Source: Pseudomonadota bacterium
GTDB lineage: Bacteria; Desulfobacterota; JAPLJL01
Direction of reading: 5' to 3'
Assembly (NCBI GenBank): GCA_026388615.1
Contig: JAPLJL010000164.1
Location: forward strand, 1-6,291
Length of the DNA: 6,291 nt
Position 1 is the first letter of the stretch. Each line of letters begins with the position of its first letter. The notes beneath the pieces were generated by a model, which worked only from the letters and a program-made list of their open reading frames with translations, made no database searches and was not told the DNA's origin. Shown in pieces: positions 1 to 5,704 of the stretch. The position numbers were made by a program, and so were the translations under genes.

Positions 1-317
1 AGCAGTTCCGCCTGGAGCACCCCGACATTGACCTGATCCTGCTCGAGCCGGACCCGACCGACTACCTGATGTTTTTCTACAATATCCTCCGCTTCTCCTC
101 CCGGGTCATGATCGCGGAGCACGGCTTCGAGCAGACCCGGAAGAAGATCAATGAAAACTTCGGCCACTATGCGCCGATCTTCGCCCGGCACGGCTACGAT
201 ATCTCCCACAAATTCATCGACGAGGAAGCCGAGGAAACCCAGCGGCAGGGCAATTCCTTGACCGCCATCGCCAGGAAGCTCACCCAGCTTCCCCTGGTCC
301 GCCGCATCCGCAGTTAA
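1..317 (+). CDS. Probable patatin-like phospholipase, C-terminal end only (5' truncated by window edge)
   Basis: The reading frame is open from base 3 and ends at TAA 315-317, leaving about 104 residues of a C-terminus. The fragment opens with a hydrophobic strand ending in an acidic-proline turn (DLILLEPDPTDYLMFFYNIL), followed by an aromatic/arginine segment (FSSRVMIAEHGFEQTRKK) and a charged helical tail ending RRIRS. From memory this IEP-x-P-x-D...MFF-x-NI...SSR...EHG pattern is typical of the C-terminal region of bacterial patatin-like phospholipases, which are serine acyl hydrolases acting on membrane lipids. The catalytic GxSxG and DG[GA] motifs would lie upstream of the window, so the assignment cannot be confirmed here. 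It converges on the minus-strand gene cluster and is probably an independent transcription unit. No clear intrinsic terminator directly follows the stop, but the large inverted repeat starting about 100 nt downstream could act as one. Confidence 0.5.
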   Translation, partial: QFRLEHPDIDLILLEPDPTDYLMFFYNILRFSSRVMIAEHGFEQTRKKINENFGHYAPIFARHGYDISHKFIDEEAEETQRQGNSLTAIARKLTQLPLVRRIRS

Positions 318-361
318 AAACCGCTCCAAATAAGCAGGCAGTAAGCAGGAAATATCTTCCC

Positions 362-404
362 TGTCATTCTGAGTACCGAGCTCCGCGAGGGGCGAAGAAT
401 CTCG
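362..404. repeat. TGTCATTCTGAG...CGAAGAATCTCG interspersed-repeat-like motif
   Basis: The left part reads TGTCATTCTGAG (362-373) and the right part CGAAGAATCTCG (393-404), with short complementary ends ATTCT/AGAAT (367-370 region and 397-400 region). From memory, similar TGTCATTCTGAGCGAAGCGAAGAATCT sequences recur between genes in many environmental bacterial genomes. Only one copy is present here, so repeat status rests on that recollection. It abuts the outer end of the long inverted repeat 10 nt further on. Confidence 0.4.
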
Positions 405-413
405 CTTTCTTCT

Positions 414-660
414 CCGTCGGTCGGATTTTATTCACTCTTGAAGCTTGGTTTTTTCTTTTTGGGGGGTTGGTTTCGCTCCGCGCCCTAATCGGTGCCGTGC
501 CGTAAATGCAGCAGGCTGACCCGCAGGGTCTAGCCAGTATCGATAAATACTTCGTCGTCGAGTTTATCGCAGCCCGGTTTCCTAAGAGTGCGCTTCGCGA
601 GAACCAACCCCCCAAAAAGAAAAAACCAAGCTTCAAGAGTGAATAAAATCCGACCGACGG
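414..660. repeat. 59-bp perfect inverted repeat around a 129-nt structured spacer
   Basis: Bases 414-472 are the exact reverse complement of 602-660. The arms begin CCGTCGGTCGG and carry a T-rich stretch followed by a G6 run towards the centre; base pairing degrades just inside 473/601, although TCGC on the left (473-476) resembles the matching right side after a one-base shift. The 129-nt spacer (473-601) contains two further hairpins: 514-535 (GACCC/GGGTC extended by GGCT/AGCC across a bulged T) and 541-569 (CGATAAA/TTTATCG). No convincing target-site duplication flanks the element (TCT on the left, CTC on the right) and no transposase frame is present. Possible identities are a MITE-like or REP-like non-autonomous element, a very strong bidirectional transcription stop between convergent genes, or an inverted duplication introduced in assembly. 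Confidence 0.85.
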
Positions 661-721
661 CTCTATGCGCTATGCCCCCTCCGGGCCGTAGGCCCTACGG
701 GCCGGAGGCTATGCTCTATGC
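661..721. terminator. GC-rich hairpin bracketed by CTATGC direct repeats; possible terminator of the minus-strand cluster
   Basis: Arms 678-692 and 694-708 are complementary except for one G-G mismatch, giving a stem of about 13-14 pairs with a minimal loop near 691-695. Four CTATGC copies surround it: 663-668 and 670-675 on one side, 709-714 and 716-721 on the other, each pair at 7-nt spacing. On the minus strand the hairpin begins about 17 nt after the transglutaminase stop, where a terminator would be expected, but no T-tract follows, so it is not a canonical intrinsic terminator. A short repeat element at a gene 3' end is an equally good reading. Confidence 0.5.
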
Positions 722-724
722 CCT

Positions 725-2254
725 TTAGCGGACCTCAACCACCTGGGTTTCCAGATAACCGACAAACCGGGTGACTTCCACCTGCCGGTCCAGGTCTCCG
801 GAAATAAAGCGGAGGTGGGTGGCGTCCGCGGGCAGCTGGTTGAAGACAGGATCGAGCGCGATCCAGCCATCTCCCCCTCCCCCTACGAAAACCTCGGCCC
901 AGGCATGGTAATAAAACTTGCCTTCCAGGAAGACAATCCCCGCCACCATCCGGGACGGCAGCCCCACCTGGCGGGCCAGGGCCACGAAGAGAAGCGTGTG
1001 CTCGTTGCAGTCACCCTCCCGGTCCTTCAGGATCTGCAGGGCGCTCGGGATGGCGAAGGTGGGAACCTTTTTGAGGCTCCGATTGATCCAGTCCATGATT
1101 GACCGCGCGGCCTTCAGGGAATCGGTTTTTCCCCCCGCGGCTTCCCGGGCCGCGTTGGCCAGGGTCACGTTTCCGAGCGGGATGAAAGGAGTGGCTTTCA
1201 GGGATTCCTTGGCCTCCTCCCCTCCTCCCGCCATTTCCGTCCAGGGAAGGGTATAGGACCGGACCTGATCGAGGCTTTCCACCCTGACCTCCGCCGTCCG
1301 GTCGTTCAGGGTCTGGCGGTGCCCGGCTATATCGAAACCGGAAATGACCACCTTATTCAGGATTATTTTCAGGTACCTGGTTTCCCGGGGATTATTGATC
1401 AGCCCCTGCACCGGAATCGCCAGGGCCTGGACCAGGTCGGGGGCCGGTTCCGATTTGGAGTCCGGTTTTTCCGCCTCCTCCCGCGGCTGCAGCATCACGA
1501 CAAACCCGCGCGGGGAATATTCCTTGATGGTTTTGCCGTCGGGGGTCACCCAGGTGATCGAGTCGTCTCCCTTGAAACTTTCCTTCAGCCGGAAGACCGA
1601 CATCATCTTATCCCCGACCTTAAGGCTCTCCGTCCCCAAAACCTCGACATCCAGTTCCGCGTTGGCCATGCTCATCGGTTCGAAGAAGGGAAGCTTGAAT
1701 TTTTTGCCCACCTCGAGTTTCGCCTGGGGATCACGGAGCAGGAAATCCCGGACCGTCAGCATGGTCAGAGGCGCTTCCTGAATATTGATGACCTGCTCGG
1801 TGCGTTCCCCCCCGGCCTTGATTCCGAGAACGATCTTGGTTCCTTCCACCCGGCCGTCAATCACGGTATCCGCCTCCTTGGAGTGCAGCCGGAAATTGAT
1901 TTTCTTCAGCCGGAGGTCTTTTCCGACTTCGGCTTCGGTGTTGGTGTCGGCCTCCAGGGGTTCCCCATTCACGTTCAGCCAGAGATGGGTGTGGTCGCTA
2001 TAAAGGTAACCCTCGGGAATCGCCTTCCGGGAGGTCTGACTGTAGCCGATCTTCCGGCCCTGGAAATAGTTGCCGTACCATTCTTCCCATTGATCGGCTT
2101 TCAAATCGACCGGACGGATCGTAACGGCCACCGGCCACTTCAGGGCTCCCTTCCTATTTCCGGCCAAGTAGTAAACCGCCACCCCTACCCACAGGACCAG
2201 CACCATGATTCCGATCAGATTTAACGGCCGCTTAAGCCACTGCGAAAAACTCAT
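725..2254 (-). CDS. Membrane-anchored transglutaminase-like (papain-like fold) protein
   Basis: The protein has 509 residues. Residues 1-10 are short and basic, and 11-30 form one hydrophobic helix (LNLIGIMVLVLWVGVAVYYL) without an evident cleavage site, so it is probably anchored with its bulk in the periplasm. Residues about 55-340 are a large beta-rich region of unknown function. Residues about 375-475 are a transglutaminase-like core: Cys416 in REGDCNEHT, His450 in FYYHAWAEV and Asp468 in WIALDPVFNQ give the expected Cys-His-Asp triad order, with the typical helix LLFVALARQVGLPSRMVAGI after the Cys. Such bacterial proteins may act as proteases or amide-modifying enzymes; the substrate cannot be told. 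The start is ATG at 2254 because AAGGAGGG lies 8 nt upstream and the membrane helix follows at once. An in-frame GTG at 2344 would add 30 residues encoded by hairpin-rich DNA and has no ribosome site. It lies 230 nt after the M23 gene on the same strand. Family confidence is high, cellular role low. Confidence 0.9.
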   Translation of the reverse strand: MSFSQWLKRPLNLIGIMVLVLWVGVAVYYLAGNRKGALKWPVAVTIRPVDLKADQWEEWYGNYFQGRKIGYSQTSRKAIPEGYLYSDHTHLWLNVNGEPLEADTNTEAEVGKDLRLKKINFRLHSKEADTVIDGRVEGTKIVLGIKAGGERTEQVINIQEAPLTMLTVRDFLLRDPQAKLEVGKKFKLPFFEPMSMANAELDVEVLGTESLKVGDKMMSVFRLKESFKGDDSITWVTPDGKTIKEYSPRGFVVMLQPREEAEKPDSKSEPAPDLVQALAIPVQGLINNPRETRYLKIILNKVVISGFDIAGHRQTLNDRTAEVRVESLDQVRSYTLPWTEMAGGGEEAKESLKATPFIPLGNVTLANAAREAAGGKTDSLKAARSIMDWINRSLKKVPTFAIPSALQILKDREGDCNEHTLLFVALARQVGLPSRMVAGIVFLEGKFYYHAWAEVFVGGGGDGWIALDPVFNQLPADATHLRFISGDLDRQVEVTRFVGYLETQVVEVR

Positions 2255-2262
2255 TTTTTTCC

Positions 2263-2270
2263 CCCTCCTT
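2263..2270 (-). promoter_or_regulatory. Strong Shine-Dalgarno for the transglutaminase-like gene
   Basis: The minus strand reads AAGGAGGG, followed by 8 nt (mostly G and A) and ATG at 2254-2252. This near-perfect anti-16S match fixes the start against the upstream GTG alternative at 2344. Confidence 0.9.
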
Positions 2271-2274
2271 AACC

Positions 2275-2399
2275 CGAAAATTGCATTTGATCCGCAATTT
2301 TCGTCTGAAAGACCGCCCACAGAATTGTGGGCGGGGTTAATCACGCCCCGCCAAAGCGGCGGCGGCCCTTTGGGCGGATTCCTCCAAATGAGGAATCCG
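2275..2399 (-). other. Hairpin-rich leader upstream of the transglutaminase-like gene, with mutually exclusive stems
   Basis: Within 125 nt there are: a 10-bp perfect stem 2275-2284/2294-2303 (CGAAAATTGC, 9-nt loop); a 9-bp perfect stem 2313-2321/2326-2334 (CCGCCCACA, GAAT loop); a 7-bp stem 2330-2336/2346-2352 (GGCGGGG/CCCCGCC); a 4-bp stem 2348-2351/2356-2359; a 4-bp stem 2365-2368/2372-2375; and a 10-bp perfect stem 2375-2384/2390-2399 (CGGATTCCTC, CAAAT loop). The stem at 2330-2352 shares bases with both neighbours, so the structures cannot all form together, an arrangement also seen in attenuators. On the minus strand it ends five bases before the Shine-Dalgarno. It matches no riboswitch class I know; an intergenic palindromic repeat cluster is an alternative. 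Confidence 0.6.
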
Positions 2400-2416
2400 G
2401 ATTAATCGAAGACTCT

Positions 2417-2479
2417 TTCGTAAAGAAGTTAATGATTTATCCATAAACTTGAAAATAACATTTCTAACTTTTTTACGAA
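2417..2479. repeat. 15-bp inverted repeat just after the M23 gene stop
   Basis: Bases 2417-2431 (TTCGTAAAGAAGTTA) pair with 2465-2479 (TAACTTTTTTACGAA) at 14 of 15 positions around a 33-nt AT-rich loop. The one difference is G-U in plus-strand RNA but A-C in minus-strand RNA. It begins 6 nt after the M23 TAG stop on the minus strand. A stem in this position could terminate transcription or stabilise a 3' end, but the long loop and lack of a T-tract argue against a classical terminator. Confidence 0.6.
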
Positions 2480-2484
2480 TGAAC

Positions 2485-3369
2485 CTAATCGAAAGAAAAA
2501 TTCCAAAGCTGATTGGGATCGACCCGTTCCCCCAAAATCTTCACCCCGAAATGCAGATGGGGGCCGGTTCCCCTCCCGGTATGGCCGACCCACCCGATCA
2601 CGTCTCCCCGTTCCACCTTCTGGCCTTCGGTCACTCCTGCCTTCCTCAGATGCAGATAAAAGGTATAGATCCCCAAGCCATGATCTATGATAACCGCATT
2701 TCCCTCATAGTATAGACTCCGGGAGAGAACCACGGTTCCGGCGTTGCTGGCCGACACGCTGGTCCCTTCCCGGGTCCCGCAATCCGCCCCGCCGTGCGGC
2801 CCCCGCTTCACCCCGTTCAGGATCCGTTCTTCCCCGAAAGCCACCCCGTGAAAACCAGGGAAAGGGAGAACAAAGCGTCCGGAGATTTGTATTCCCGGGC
2901 TGACCGTTCCAAACACCTTCTTGAGCAAGGCCCGCTCCGCCGCGATCTGGGCCTTTTTTTTCTTCGGGGGATTAACCTGTCCTCTCGGCAGCCGGAGCTC
3001 GCTCCGGCCGAATTGGCCCGGGGCCAGCGTGACCGTAATCTCCTTCCGCTCTTCCCGACCTGCGGAGGTCCACATGGTAAGTCCCAGCGGATAATCCCCC
3101 GGGGGATCTTCCAGGTCAAAGGGAACCAAAGCCAGCCATTCCCCTTTCCGCTCCGGGGCGGGGAAAAAGAAAAAATTCTTTTCCCCTTTCGCGCCCGCAA
3201 CCCGCGTGACCCGGTCATCGATTATTTTGAGCTCCAGGATTTCCCCCTGCAGGGGATGCAAACCGGAAATCGCAACCGTGATCCCGGGGCTTGCCGGGGC
3301 CGGCGGCGCGGCCGCCAGGGCCAGCCATAACCAGATCCCTAGGTCCGGGCCGGGGCAGAGTCCCGTCAC
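2485..3369 (-). CDS. M23-family (LytM-type) peptidoglycan metallopeptidase
   Basis: The protein has 294 residues. Residues 11-27 are hydrophobic and end in an Ala/Pro stretch (ALAAAPPAPAS), consistent with export, though the N-terminus lacks the usual basic residues. Residues about 28-120 are a beta-rich Ig-like segment resembling the N-terminal domain of many periplasmic M23 peptidases; a basic helical linker (KKKKAQIAAERALLKK) follows. The catalytic domain, about 165-290, holds His192 and Asp196 (PHGGADCGT, the HxxxD zinc motif), His240 (YTFYLHL) and His271/His273 (GPHLHFG). This is the full LytM zinc/catalytic set, so an active Zn-dependent endopeptidase cutting peptide cross-bridges is expected. 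The start is GTG at 3369: GGAGGT sits 9 nt upstream and the GTG overlaps the xseA TGA by 4 nt, indicating translational coupling. The stop is TAG at 2485-2487. From memory, an M23 gene next to xseA also occurs in Geobacter-like bacteria. Confidence 0.93.
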   Translation of the reverse strand: MTGLCPGPDLGIWLWLALAAAPPAPASPGITVAISGLHPLQGEILELKIIDDRVTRVAGAKGEKNFFFFPAPERKGEWLALVPFDLEDPPGDYPLGLTMWTSAGREERKEITVTLAPGQFGRSELRLPRGQVNPPKKKKAQIAAERALLKKVFGTVSPGIQISGRFVLPFPGFHGVAFGEERILNGVKRGPHGGADCGTREGTSVSASNAGTVVLSRSLYYEGNAVIIDHGLGIYTFYLHLRKAGVTEGQKVERGDVIGWVGHTGRGTGPHLHFGVKILGERVDPNQLWNFSFD

Positions 3370-4586
3370 TTGGGTTTTACCTCCAGGACCTCACAGCGGG
3401 CCGACCCCCGGGAGAAACGGATCAGGACCTTTTCCCCGGTCCGCACCTGGACGGCCTGATAAACCACTTCCTGCGTCTCCTCCCGGGTGGCGATCGCGTA
3501 ACCCCGTTCCAGCACGGCCAGGGGGCTCAGGGATTCGAACAGCCTCGCCACCCCCGCCCACTGCTCCTTCCGGTTCGCGAGCAGGTTGCGCATGGCCACT
3601 CCCATTCGTTCGGAAAGCTCATCCACCCGCTGGTATTTTTCCTTGATCAGGGGCAGGGGCGAGCGCACCCCGCTGATTATCCCCTCGCAGAGTTTCTTTT
3701 CGGTCTCAATCCGCCGCCGGAGTTCCTCCGTCATCCGCTGTTCGAACTCGCGCAGGTCCTCGGCCAAAGCCGCGACCCGGTCAGCCACCAGGTGGGCCGC
3801 GGCGGTGGGAGTGGGAGCCCGGAGATCGGCGACAAAATCGGAAATTGTGTAATCCACCTCGTGCCCGACCGCGGAAATCACCGGGATCCCGGAAGCGGCG
3901 ATCGTGCGGGCCACCTCTTCCTCGTTAAAGGCCCAGAGGTCCTCCAGCGATCCCCCGCCCCGGGCCAGGATGAGAAGATCCAGAGAGCAGGGCAGACGGT
4001 TGAGCTCGGAAACCGCCCGGGAGATTTCCGCCCCCGCCCCCGGCCCCTGGACCCGGACCGGGTAAAGATAAATCTGCAACCTGATCTTCCGGTCTTTCCA
4101 GATCTTCAGCATGTCCCGGATCACCGCCCCGGTTCGGGAAGTGACCACTCCGATCCGCCGGGGAAAAAACGGGAGCGGGCGTTTTCTTTCGGAGGCGAAA
4201 AGCCCTTCCCTTTCGAGCTTGCGCTTGAGTTCCTCGAAAGCCAGGGCCAGGGCTCCCAACCCGAGCGGTTCCAGGTATTCCCCGATGATCTGGTATTCCC
4301 CCCGGGCCGTATAGAGGCTGGTCCGGCCCAGGACCAGGACTTCCTTCCCTTCGGCCAGCTCGAACTTGAGCTGGGAGCGGTAGGCGCGAAACATCACGAC
4401 CCGGACCTGGCTCTGGGCGTCCTTCAAGGTGAAATAGGTGTGCCCGGAAGCGGGCACCCGCAAATTGGAAATCTCACCCCGGACCCAGACCTCCCCCCGC
4501 TCTTCCAGGCGGAAGCGCATTTCCTCATTCAGCTCGGTTACGGAATATATCCGGGGCTTTATTCCCTCAAACAGCGGGTCCGACAT
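3366..4586 (-). CDS. xseA: Exodeoxyribonuclease VII large subunit
   Basis: The 406-residue product is a clear XseA, the catalytic subunit of exonuclease VII, which degrades single-stranded DNA from both ends in repair and recombination in the cytoplasm. Residues about 12-105 form the OB-fold nucleic-acid-binding domain (VTELN ... VRGEISNLRVPASGHTYFTLKD). Residues about 125-265 are the catalytic domain with RIGVVTSRTGAVIRD, ARGGGSLEDLWAFNEE and GHEVDYTISDFVADLRAPTP; Asp158, Arg209, His242 and Asp245 fit the catalytic residues known from the E. coli enzyme. Residues about 265-350 are the charged coiled-coil arm that binds small subunits, followed by the conserved SPLAVLERGYAI. It is roughly 50 residues shorter than the E. 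coli protein, mostly in the arm and tail. ATG at 4586 gives the expected N-terminus, yet no good Shine-Dalgarno precedes it. The stop is TGA 3368-3366, overlapping the M23 start. No xseB lies next to it. Confidence 0.97.
   Translation of the reverse strand: MSDPLFEGIKPRIYSVTELNEEMRFRLEERGEVWVRGEISNLRVPASGHTYFTLKDAQSQVRVVMFRAYRSQLKFELAEGKEVLVLGRTSLYTARGEYQIIGEYLEPLGLGALALAFEELKRKLEREGLFASERKRPLPFFPRRIGVVTSRTGAVIRDMLKIWKDRKIRLQIYLYPVRVQGPGAGAEISRAVSELNRLPCSLDLLILARGGGSLEDLWAFNEEEVARTIAASGIPVISAVGHEVDYTISDFVADLRAPTPTAAAHLVADRVAALAEDLREFEQRMTEELRRRIETEKKLCEGIISGVRSPLPLIKEKYQRVDELSERMGVAMRNLLANRKEQWAGVARLFESLSPLAVLERGYAIATREETQEVVYQAVQVRTGEKVLIRFSRGSARCEVLEVKPK
3379..3384 (-). promoter_or_regulatory. 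Shine-Dalgarno for the M23 gene, inside the xseA 3' end
   Basis: The minus strand reads GGAGGT, followed by 9 nt and the GTG start at 3369-3367. It lies within the last codons of xseA and supports coupled translation from the GTGA overlap. Confidence 0.85.
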
Positions 4587-4744
4587 TGACTTTGGTCCGA
4601 GGTTTTCAGAAAAGCAGAAGTTTGAAGTTTTACGTCTGGGATTTTTGTATTTATTGGGATTTCGGGATTCAGAATTTTTTAGGATTTAGAATTCGCTCAT
4701 TTGAATTTGTTTGGTAATTGGGATTTGGTCATTGGAATTTATTT
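4587..4744. repeat. AT-rich spacer with degenerate ATTGGGATTT-type repeats
   Basis: The gap between the GTPase stop and the xseA start is far richer in A+T than its flanks. It contains ATTGG[G/A]ATTT at 4653-4662, 4717-4726 and 4731-4740, plus related GGGATTT/GGATT words at 4638, 4664 and 4682, and AGAATT words at 4671 and 4688. On the minus strand these read as AAATCCCAAT and AAATTCCAAT. From memory, similar AATTCCAATGACCAAATCCCAA-like filler recurs between genes in several uncultured bacterial lineages. I find no hairpin strong enough to be a terminator, no good promoter and no reading frame of note. Confidence 0.6.
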
Positions 4745-5629
4745 TTATTTCGGGGCCAGCCACTCGACATTCAAAACCAATTTCAGGGAAACGGTTTCGT
4801 TTTTGCCCTTCTCTCTGATCACCATCGGGATTTTCAGTTCCGAGGGGGAAACCCTTTCGGGATTGCCCCAGGAGACAATTTCCCAGTTCTTGACTCCTCC
4901 CCCGGCCGGGTTGGCGGCCGCCGGGGCCGGGTTCGAAGCGGGGGCGGCGGCGGGCGGGGCGGGAGCGGCCGCGGGCGGAGCCGGCGGGACGGCAGGCGGT
5001 TTTTCCTTGAGCTTGAAGGGAGAAGGCGGGGGGGCGGCATGTTCCTCGGCGGGCCGCTGTTTCTGCAGCACCAGCTTGGAAATCATGGTCAGGGTGCTGA
5101 GCACGCTTTTCCCCTCCGAAGCCACGGCTTCCTGGTAGAGGCTCCCCAGCTTGTTCAGCTTCTGCTGCAATTCCTCCAACGGGATAATTTCCGGCAGATC
5201 GCGCTTGTTGTACTGGAAGATGATAGGAACATCCTCGAGTTTCTTATTGTAAAATTTAAGGTTGGCTTCCAGGTTGTTCAGGCTGTCGATGTTTTCATTC
5301 ATCATCCGTTTCTGGGAATCGGCCACGAAGACGATTCCGTCCACGTTCTTCAAAACCAGTTTGCGGGTGGCGTTATAAAAAACCTGCCCCGGCACAGTGT
5401 AAATCTGGAAGCGGGTTTTCATCCCCTTGACCTCTCCGAGCTCCACCGGCAGATAATCGAAAAAGAGGGTGCGGTCGGTCTGGGTAGCCAGGGTCATCAG
5501 CTTGCCCCGGTGCTCGGGTTTGAGCTTGGAATGGATAAAATGGATATTGGTGGTCTTCCCGGAAAGACCCGGGCCGTAATAGACTATCTTGGCACTGATT
5601 TCTTTTTTCTTCTGATCGATTACCGCCAT
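4745..5629 (-). CDS. MglA-like small Ras-type GTPase with Pro/Ala linker and C-terminal extension
   Basis: The protein has 294 residues. Residues 1-190 are an MglA-type GTPase: P-loop GPGLSGKT (19-26), switch I TQTDRTLFFDYLP (49-61), the MglA-specific TVPGQ (78-82, replacing the Ras DxxG) followed by VFYNATRK, VADSQ (102-106), the guanine-specificity motif NKRD (141-144) and a G5-like ASEGKSV (170-176). In Myxococcus MglA, GTP-bound protein marks the leading pole and drives motility and polarity. Unlike the roughly 195-residue MglA, this one continues into an Ala/Pro-rich linker (about 192-245) and a compact beta-predicted tail (246-294, KNWEIVSWGNPERV...VSLKLVLNVEWLAPK) that I do not recognise. 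ATG at 5629 gives the expected N-terminus, with a weak GGTGAG just upstream. A helical-repeat gene lies 75 nt upstream on the same strand and is probably co-transcribed. No MglB/roadblock partner is visible. The GTPase assignment is firm; the motility role is inference. Confidence 0.93.
   Translation of the reverse strand: MAVIDQKKKEISAKIVYYGPGLSGKTTNIHFIHSKLKPEHRGKLMTLATQTDRTLFFDYLPVELGEVKGMKTRFQIYTVPGQVFYNATRKLVLKNVDGIVFVADSQKRMMNENIDSLNNLEANLKFYNKKLEDVPIIFQYNKRDLPEIIPLEELQQKLNKLGSLYQEAVASEGKSVLSTLTMISKLVLQKQRPAEEHAAPPPSPFKLKEKPPAVPPAPPAAAPAPPAAAPASNPAPAAANPAGGGVKNWEIVSWGNPERVSPSELKIPMVIREKGKNETVSLKLVLNVEWLAPK
4940..4981 (-). repeat. Imperfect 21-bp tandem duplication in the GTPase linker (APPAAAP x2)
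   Basis: Bases 4940-4960 and 4961-4981 match at 18 of 21 positions and encode APPAAAP twice (residues 217-230). The surrounding linker is GC-rich with further Pro/Ala runs, suggesting expansion by slippage in a flexible tether. Length variation between strains would be expected. Confidence 0.7.
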
Positions 5630-5704
5630 GGACTCACCGCCATTCTGGATCCCGAGCTAATGTTTCCCCGGAGCCTTTTCTTTCTGTTGCACCAGCCGCT
5701 TGGC

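Larger units (their letters stand above)
318..724. other. Convergent intergenic region, 407 nt, rich in repeats
   Basis: This gap separates the 3' ends of two convergent genes. In order it holds an 8-nt direct repeat TAAGCAGG (331-338 and 342-349); a TGTCATTCTGAG ... CGAAGAATCTCG motif (362-404); a long inverted repeat (414-660); and a GC-rich hairpin between CTATGC repeats (661-721). A 90-codon minus-strand frame crosses it, but it simply reads through both repeat arms, has no family resemblance and is not called. I see no tRNA or known small RNA. Confidence 0.75.

Noticed and set aside
473..601. tRNA or known small RNA in the inverted-repeat spacer
   Set aside because: There is no GGTTCGAATCC-like T-arm, no acceptor stem and no anticodon arm of the right size; the two hairpins alone do not define a known class.
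364..636. 90-codon minus-strand reading frame in the convergent gap
   Set aside because: It runs through both arms of the inverted repeat and its spacer, has no recognisable domain and is explained by the repeat structure.
1319..2224. Long plus-strand frame (about 300 codons) antisense to the transglutaminase gene
   Set aside because: A GC-rich shadow frame with low-complexity composition and no family motifs; the minus-strand gene has an intact catalytic triad.
2255..2344. N-terminal extension of the transglutaminase-like protein from GTG 2344
   Set aside because: No ribosome site precedes it, the extra residues come from hairpin DNA, and a strong AAGGAGGG with correct spacing supports ATG at 2254.
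2430..2480. Minus-strand promoter in the AT-rich part of the gap before the transglutaminase gene
   Set aside because: Only loose -10-like words (such as GGATAAAT) are present, with no convincing -35 at proper spacing.
3291..4589. 432-codon plus-strand frame antisense to xseA
   Set aside because: Its Pro/Gly/Arg-rich translation is the typical complement of a GC-rich gene; the opposite strand is an unmistakable XseA.
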